This document shows, in pieces, positions 6,894 to 10,372 of a stretch of 10,372 nt of DNA. The first letter of the stretch is position 1, and each line of letters begins with the position of its first letter. A program made the position numbers and the translations under genes. The notes under the pieces are model-generated. The model saw nothing but the letters and a program-made list of their open reading frames with translations, was not told the origin of the DNA and did no database searches. Source of the DNA: Candidatus Iainarchaeum sp. (GTDB lineage Archaea > Iainarchaeota > Iainarchaeia > Iainarchaeales > DTGL01); the NCBI GenBank assembly GCA_017608995.1, contig JAFCEU010000037.1, positions 1 through 10,372 of the forward strand. Reading direction: 5' to 3'.

Positions 6894-7716
6894 CACATTT
6901 TACAGATTTACAAAGGGCATGGAAAACGCAAAACTGAAGAAGAAGCTTGGTATGGTAGATTATCCTTATACAGTAGATAAATATTTTGCATTTAGCCTAA
7001 CCTTAATAGCGCTCACTTTTACACTATCACTTATTGTGTGCCTTATTATTATTACATTTCTTTTCAAGAACCCTTTATTACTAGCTGTGCCATTTATAGC
7101 AACGGTTTTTGCAGCAATTATTGTTCTGATATGGCCAGATATGGCCTTGGCAAAGAAAAAGAAGGTTATGGACGCAAATATGCCACTAGCAATACTTACA
7201 ATGTCAACAGTTACTCAGGGAGGAGCTCCACCGCAATACATGTTCCAAACGCTTGCAAACAACCCCGAATACCCTATGCTAAGCAAAGAATGCCAAAAAA
7301 TACAGCGTTTTATGAATCAGCTTGGACTTTCGTTCACAAAAGCAGTGGATAAGATGGCTGAGATAACGCCATCACCGGCGTTCAAAACATTTTTGAAAGA
7401 GCTTAACACTACTGTCAAAAGTGGCGGCGATTTGCGTGAGTTCATGGCAAAAAGAGCAGAGGATGCTTACTTTAAATATATGATGATGCTTGAAAGAGCC
7501 GCGGAGCGAGCTGAAACAATGGGTGAAATATACACAATTATAATGATCGCTGCGCCACTTTTCATATTCTTTACTGTGATGATGCTCAATATATTTGCGG
7601 CAGGCAAACTCTTTGGGCTCACTGTAAATGACATTTTATTTTATGGAATATGGGGGGTCTTGCCCTTAGCAAATATAATATTTATGTTTGTTATGCAGAT
7701 GATGTCAACAGAGTGA
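6847..7716 (+). CDS. T2SF-family platform protein, N-terminal FlaJ half (TadB-like)
   Basis: 289 residues from ATG 6847. This is an inner platform membrane protein on which the ATPase acts. A basic N-terminus (1-45) precedes membrane helices at about 46-72 and 76-98. A cytoplasmic T2SF domain follows at about 108-225 (MPLAILTMSTVTQGGAPP; FKTFLKELNTTVKSGGDLREF; FKYMMMLERAAERAETMGEIY), then helices at about 228-252 and 262-285. The MPL...TQGG..P block is what archaeal FlaJ proteins show in their first T2SF domain. Archaeal FlaJ usually joins two T2SF domains in about 500-600 residues. This protein has only the first and ends at 289, with the second encoded by the next gene. The start is set by GGAGG at 6833-6837 and lies 47 nt inside the ATPase gene, a long overlap compared with the 4-8 nt overlaps elsewhere in the cluster. 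Confidence 0.88.
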   Translation: MLKKTLLKALYKLADSTFYRFTKGMENAKLKKKLGMVDYPYTVDKYFAFSLTLIALTFTLSLIVCLIIITFLFKNPLLLAVPFIATVFAAIIVLIWPDMALAKKKKVMDANMPLAILTMSTVTQGGAPPQYMFQTLANNPEYPMLSKECQKIQRFMNQLGLSFTKAVDKMAEITPSPAFKTFLKELNTTVKSGGDLREFMAKRAEDAYFKYMMMLERAAERAETMGEIYTIIMIAAPLFIFFTVMMLNIFAAGKLFGLTVNDILFYGIWGVLPLANIIFMFVMQMMSTE

Positions 7717-7720
7717 TAAA

Positions 7721-8572
7721 ATGGATCCTGTAATAAAATACTACGGAAAGTGGGCTTTATTGGGTATTGTTTGCTCAATAATAGCTTTTATTCTGCTGCA
7801 AAATACAGCCTTTGTAATGACCTCTTTCATAATTCCAATTATTCCAATTATGTATGCATATTATCAGCAGAACAGTCAGATAAAAGGACTTGAAGAAAAC
7901 TTCAGAGTTTTCCTTGATGATCTGAAAGACCTTTTGCAGGCTGGCGTTAATATAAGTGATGCTTTAGTAATCACAGCCAAAAACGATTATGGGCCTTTAA
8001 GCTCATATATAAAGAGACTTGCCGCGAAGGTGCGCTTAGGGCTTCCATTTGAAAAAGCAATAACAAGAACTTTCGCAAAAACAAACAGCATGCTTATAAA
8101 GAAGATAATTCTTGTGATAAATCAAACATTGCGAGCAGGGGGCAACTTCATGCGTGTATTCTCCGTCTCTACAGACTATGTGGAAAAGATAGAGAGACTT
8201 AAAAGCCAGAGAAAATCACGCACAACAAGTACTATAATAAACTCATATGTAATGTTCTATGTTTTTGTTATGATAATCATAGCAATACAGATATTCTTTG
8301 TACCTATGCTCGAGAATCAGCCAGCGATGAACATAAGCGCAATAACGGGCGGCCTCTCAAACTTAGGTGAAATTGTGAGTGAAGAAGAGGTCCAAAAAGT
8401 AAATTATAGCTGGCACTTTACGAACCTTATAATAGTGCAAGCAGCCTTTGCTGGTCCAATGATTGGCAAAATCTCTGAAAATAGCTTTGTAGCTGGCTTG
8501 AAGCATTCTGTAATTTTGCTTTCCACATCGCTCTTTGTGTATATAGCAGTTATTTCGTTTCTTGCTGGATAA
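7721..8572 (+). CDS. T2SF-family platform protein, C-terminal FlaJ half (TadC-like)
   Basis: 283 residues. Membrane helices lie at about 11-27 and 30-47. A cytoplasmic T2SF domain follows at about 58-165 (FRVFLDDLKDLLQAGVNISDAL; LGLPFEKAI; QTLRAGGNFMRVF), then helices at about 172-194, 232-250 and 262-281. The segment FAGPMIGKISENSFVAGLKHS at 243-263 is the characteristic C-terminal block of archaeal FlaJ/TadC proteins, and it makes the family call strong. The gene begins 4 nt after the stop of the first T2SF gene, with GTGAT at 7713-7717 as ribosome-binding site. Together the two proteins total 572 residues, the size of one fused FlaJ, so they probably form a heteromeric platform for the ATPase. 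The gene closes the cluster and converges on the minus-strand surface gene, 27 nt away. Confidence 0.9.
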   Translation: MDPVIKYYGKWALLGIVCSIIAFILLQNTAFVMTSFIIPIIPIMYAYYQQNSQIKGLEENFRVFLDDLKDLLQAGVNISDALVITAKNDYGPLSSYIKRLAAKVRLGLPFEKAITRTFAKTNSMLIKKIILVINQTLRAGGNFMRVFSVSTDYVEKIERLKSQRKSRTTSTIINSYVMFYVFVMIIIAIQIFFVPMLENQPAMNISAITGGLSNLGEIVSEEEVQKVNYSWHFTNLIIVQAAFAGPMIGKISENSFVAGLKHSVILLSTSLFVYIAVISFLAG

Positions 8573-8599
8573 CGATTTATAGTTCCTAATATCTGAAAA

Positions 8600-9025
8600 C
8601 TATTTCTTTCTTATCTTTATAATTAGTGTTCCAACATCTAGCTGACCATCTGCGGTAAGCAGTGGCACAATGCGCCTTCGCACTATTGTAACTGGATAAT
8701 CCTGCTCGTTACCCTGACTTGTTATTGTTCTTGTACTGCTTTCAAACTTGATGAAATAATCCTCATTATAGAAGTTCGTTATTGCTTCTTCGAGCACAAC
8801 CTTAATGGGTTTCTCTGGCGATTCTACAAGTGTTGGCGTGCCGGTATAAGTACTATTTATATCTGCAGCTGACTGTCTTATTTTCACAAAGCTCTGGAAC
8901 TCGCATTCTAAGTTTATCTCTCCGGTTACTGTAAAGTTGCAAGTGTTATTTAGGTCTGATGATACCTGAGTAATTGTCTGGCTCGCACCTTTTGTTAGAT
9001 ACCTGAGTAATTGTCTGGCTCGCAC
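8600..9025 (-). CDS. C-terminal fragment of the Ig-repeat surface protein, separated by a frameshift
   Basis: 141 codons from GTG 9025 to the TAG at 8602-8600. The reading frame is the true continuation of the longer minus-strand ORF once one copy of the 37-bp duplication is removed. TKGASQTITQVS, encoded by the repeat, then runs straight into SDLNNTCNFTVTGEINLECEF. The rest looks like beta strands and one helix (VVLEEAITNFYNEDYFIKFESS) and ends in a basic IIKIRKK, with no C-terminal membrane helix or sorting motif that I recognise. GTG 9025 has GGAGTG 9 nt upstream on the minus strand, so separate initiation is conceivable, but the first residues (MRARQLLRYL) come from out-of-frame repeat sequence. 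Most likely this is the broken 3' end of one gene rather than a gene of its own. Confidence 0.6.
   Translation of the reverse strand: MRARQLLRYLTKGASQTITQVSSDLNNTCNFTVTGEINLECEFQSFVKIRQSAADINSTYTGTPTLVESPEKPIKVVLEEAITNFYNEDYFIKFESSTRTITSQGNEQDYPVTIVRRRIVPLLTADGQLDVGTLIIKIRKK
8601..8620 (+). terminator. Possible U-tract terminator for the + strand cluster
   Basis: A pyrimidine-rich run (TATTTCTTTCTTATCTTTAT) starts 29 nt after the last + strand stop codon and would give a U-rich RNA, the usual archaeal termination signal. It overlaps the last codons of the convergent minus-strand gene (Lys/Arg codons), so its composition may only reflect coding. No hairpin is visible. Confidence 0.25.
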
Positions 9026-10372
9026 CTTTTGTTACACTCCACGAGCTAGTGTCTACGTGAAGCTGATCTGAAACAGCTGTGCTATGTAGTCCAACGCGGT
9101 CCTCAACCCATAAGCAGATATAATCGTTGTGGTCATCGGTTATTGTAATTGAGCTAGCAGTTGTTGAGTAGTTGTAATCGCTCTTAATGCTTGAACAGCT
9201 CTGCGTAGCGCTGAAGTAATACCATCTTGTAGCTACGCAACCGGAGCCTGAATCTGAGCAGTTAAGGTAAACAGCTACGCAACCGGAGCCTGAATCTGAG
9301 CAGTTAAGGTAAACAGTATCAGAATATGTTGTAGTGGAAGAAACGCCTGTAACACTTGCGCTAGGTGTGGTATTATCTAACAAAAACTGCTTCAAAGATG
9401 TGCTCTGATCCTCTAAACCAGTTCCATTCTGGACCTCTATATCTATATAGTAATTTCCATCTGTTACAGAGCTGGCATCCCAGGTATAGGTGCATTGTAC
9501 AGGAGGCCACCAGTCATTGCTATCGCAACTTAAATTGGCTACGCTTTCATATGCATTCAAATTCAGGTCTGTAGTGATAGCATTCTCAAAGCTCAGTTTG
9601 CCTGCATTAATGGAGCTGTAATAGATGCTTGCATATAGGTTATCTAACAGTGTATTATGCACGGTGAAGGAGATTGTGATTGTGCCGCTTTCCAGAGTTC
9701 CACTTGGCGTTATGCCGCTAACACCAACTTCAGGCACGAAGTGGAAGTTTCTATCCACTTGCCTCAAATTCCCTGTTAAATCGCTGACAATAATAGATAG
9801 GTTGTAGTCTCCTTCAGACAACCCTGTTTGATAGAAGGAGCATACATAGTTGAGTCCGCTTGCATTACAATCGCTTGCATAATTGAAGTTCGCTGCAGAG
9901 CCATTTATTTTGACCTGCACACCGCTAAGCACTATTGGAGCACAACCATTATGCACTAAGGTAAATGAGATTGTTGGATTTGATGTGCTTTCATTTTCAT
10001 CTGGTGTTGTAATATTTATGCCCGGAGCATTATTATCTATGCAAAGAGTATATTGTGTAGAGTAGCTGTCAGAACCGCCCTGAATATCCCAAAGATTCAG
10101 GTCCAAATAATAATTTCCATCTGCTATGCTAGTTGTGTCCCAATTATATGTGCAAAGCTGAGCATAGCGCCAATCTGTATCTTCACAAGTTAGTTCGGCT
10201 ATATTGGCATAGTTATTTAAGTTCAGATCATCAACTATTGAGTTCTGGAACGCACCTTTTGTAGAAGAATAGGCGAACTTACTATGCAATTCTTCCATCT
10301 CGTAATCGCTAGCGTAGAACCTAATCTCAAATGTGCCATTGAAATATCCCTGCTCATAACCTGCGTAAAGTA
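8946..10372 (-). CDS. Large Cys-rich Ig-repeat surface protein, N-terminus off window, frame-shifted at 3' end
   Basis: The minus-strand frame is open to the window edge (10372); ATG 10298 is internal, with 24 in-frame codons above it. Numbering from that ATG, it shows beta-sandwich modules with Ig/Big-type features. Two related modules (window edge to 95, and 203-316) share a C-x10-C pair (C38/C49; C258/C269), DLNLNxY, CTYxWD and DGNYYxD motifs, and end in DN.(A/T)P. A third type at 96-190 contains SFTLVHNGCAP and YNLSIIVSDLTGN. Residues 327-418 hold a SGSGCVA-type module with a 14-residue tandem duplication. Many N-x-S/T sites and cysteines indicate an extracellular protein. After residue 434 the 37-bp duplication shifts the frame and the ORF ends in 16 foreign residues. 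The repaired product would continue to 8600. A role as adhesin or surface-layer-associated protein is inferred; there is no enzymatic motif. Confidence 0.75.
   Translation of the reverse strand, partial: LYAGYEQGYFNGTFEIRFYASDYEMEELHSKFAYSSTKGAFQNSIVDDLNLNNYANIAELTCEDTDWRYAQLCTYNWDTTSIADGNYYLDLNLWDIQGGSDSYSTQYTLCIDNNAPGINITTPDENESTSNPTISFTLVHNGCAPIVLSGVQVKINGSAANFNYASDCNASGLNYVCSFYQTGLSEGDYNLSIIVSDLTGNLRQVDRNFHFVPEVGVSGITPSGTLESGTITISFTVHNTLLDNLYASIYYSSINAGKLSFENAITTDLNLNAYESVANLSCDSNDWWPPVQCTYTWDASSVTDGNYYIDIEVQNGTGLEDQSTSLKQFLLDNTTPSASVTGVSSTTTYSDTVYLNCSDSGSGCVAVYLNCSDSGSGCVATRWYYFSATQSCSSIKSDYNYSTTASSITITDDHNDYICLWVEDRVGLHSTAVSDQLHVDTSSWSVTKGASQTITQVSNKRCEPDNYSGIIRPK
8961..9034. repeat. 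Perfect 37-bp tandem duplication (two copies)
   Basis: Copies at 8961-8997 and 8998-9034 are identical, and the flanking bases on both sides differ, so the period is exactly 37. As 37 is not a multiple of 3, the second copy shifts the frame of the minus-strand surface gene. Reading through one copy only joins the two ORFs seamlessly (10298 to 8600 minus 37 nt is 554 codons). Confidence 0.95.
9231..9316. repeat. Perfect 42-bp tandem duplication (two copies, in frame)
   Basis: Copies at 9231-9272 and 9273-9314 are identical, with a further shared AG at 9315-9316. On the minus strand each copy encodes the 14 residues VYLNCSDSGSGCVA, so the protein reads this segment twice (residues 329-342 and 343-356 from ATG 10298). 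The AG dinucleotide at both ends of the unit is a 2-bp microhomology compatible with slippage. Confidence 0.95.

Noticed and set aside
742..8572. Canonical archaellum operon
   Set aside because: The ATPase and FlaJ-like proteins fit, but there is no FlaH (KaiC-like ATPase), no recognisable FlaF or FlaG and no archaellin series; the platform is split into two genes.
8961..9316. CRISPR-like array suggested by short direct repeats
   Set aside because: The two repeats are different from each other, each has only two copies placed head to tail with no spacer, and both lie inside one coding frame.
8984..10262. The 12-mer CGCACCTTTTGT occurs in both 37-bp copies and again at 10251-10262
   Set aside because: It encodes TKGA on the minus strand in each case within similar beta-domain contexts; the flanks differ, so it is likely codon coincidence or remnant of the old domain duplication, not a site.

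Overview
The window is AT-rich and gene-dense, and it reads as archaeal. The evidence is an archaeal-style FlaI/TadA-type secretion ATPase next to T2SF membrane proteins whose C-terminal block (AGPMIGKISENSFVAGLKHS) is typical of archaeal FlaJ/TadC. The pilin-like N-termini have an archaeal look (for example MRENGQTTIVSAAL), the ribosome-binding sites resemble GGAG(G)TGATC, and the surface proteins carry Ig-like/FN3 modules with many N-x-S/T sites. A DPANN-type or other uncultivated lineage is plausible but not proven, because the window holds no phylogenetic marker.

Left edge (1-681, + strand): the 3' end of a secreted or pilin-like beta-sandwich protein, then after 9 nt a small membrane-anchored thioredoxin-fold protein. 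The latter has no CxxC active site but keeps the cis-proline loop.

Centre (about 742-8572, + strand): a tightly packed eight-gene cluster in which stop and start codons overlap or lie within a few bases. In order it encodes: a large surface protein (signal peptide, Ig-like/FN3 domains, coiled coil, C-terminal membrane anchor); three short pilin-like proteins; a small soluble coiled-coil protein; a type II/IV secretion ATPase with a long helical N-terminal extension; and two T2SF membrane proteins that together equal one FlaJ. This looks like a complete motor, platform and filament set for an archaeal type IV pilus-like or secretion machine. No FlaH/KaiC-like ATPase, no recognisable FlaF/FlaG and no prepilin peptidase are present, so it is not a canonical archaellum locus as seen here. 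The accessory proteins (1st and 5th genes) are the parts I cannot match to a known system.

Right edge (8600-10372, - strand, convergent): a large Cys-rich Ig-repeat surface protein whose N-terminus lies beyond the window. It carries two perfect tandem duplications. One is 42 bp and in frame. The other is 37 bp, shifts the frame and splits the gene into two overlapping ORFs. Removing one 37-bp copy restores a single continuous reading frame. The intergenic stretches are short (the longest is about 60 nt at 682-741, probably holding the cluster promoter), and no RNA gene, CRISPR array or insertion sequence is visible.
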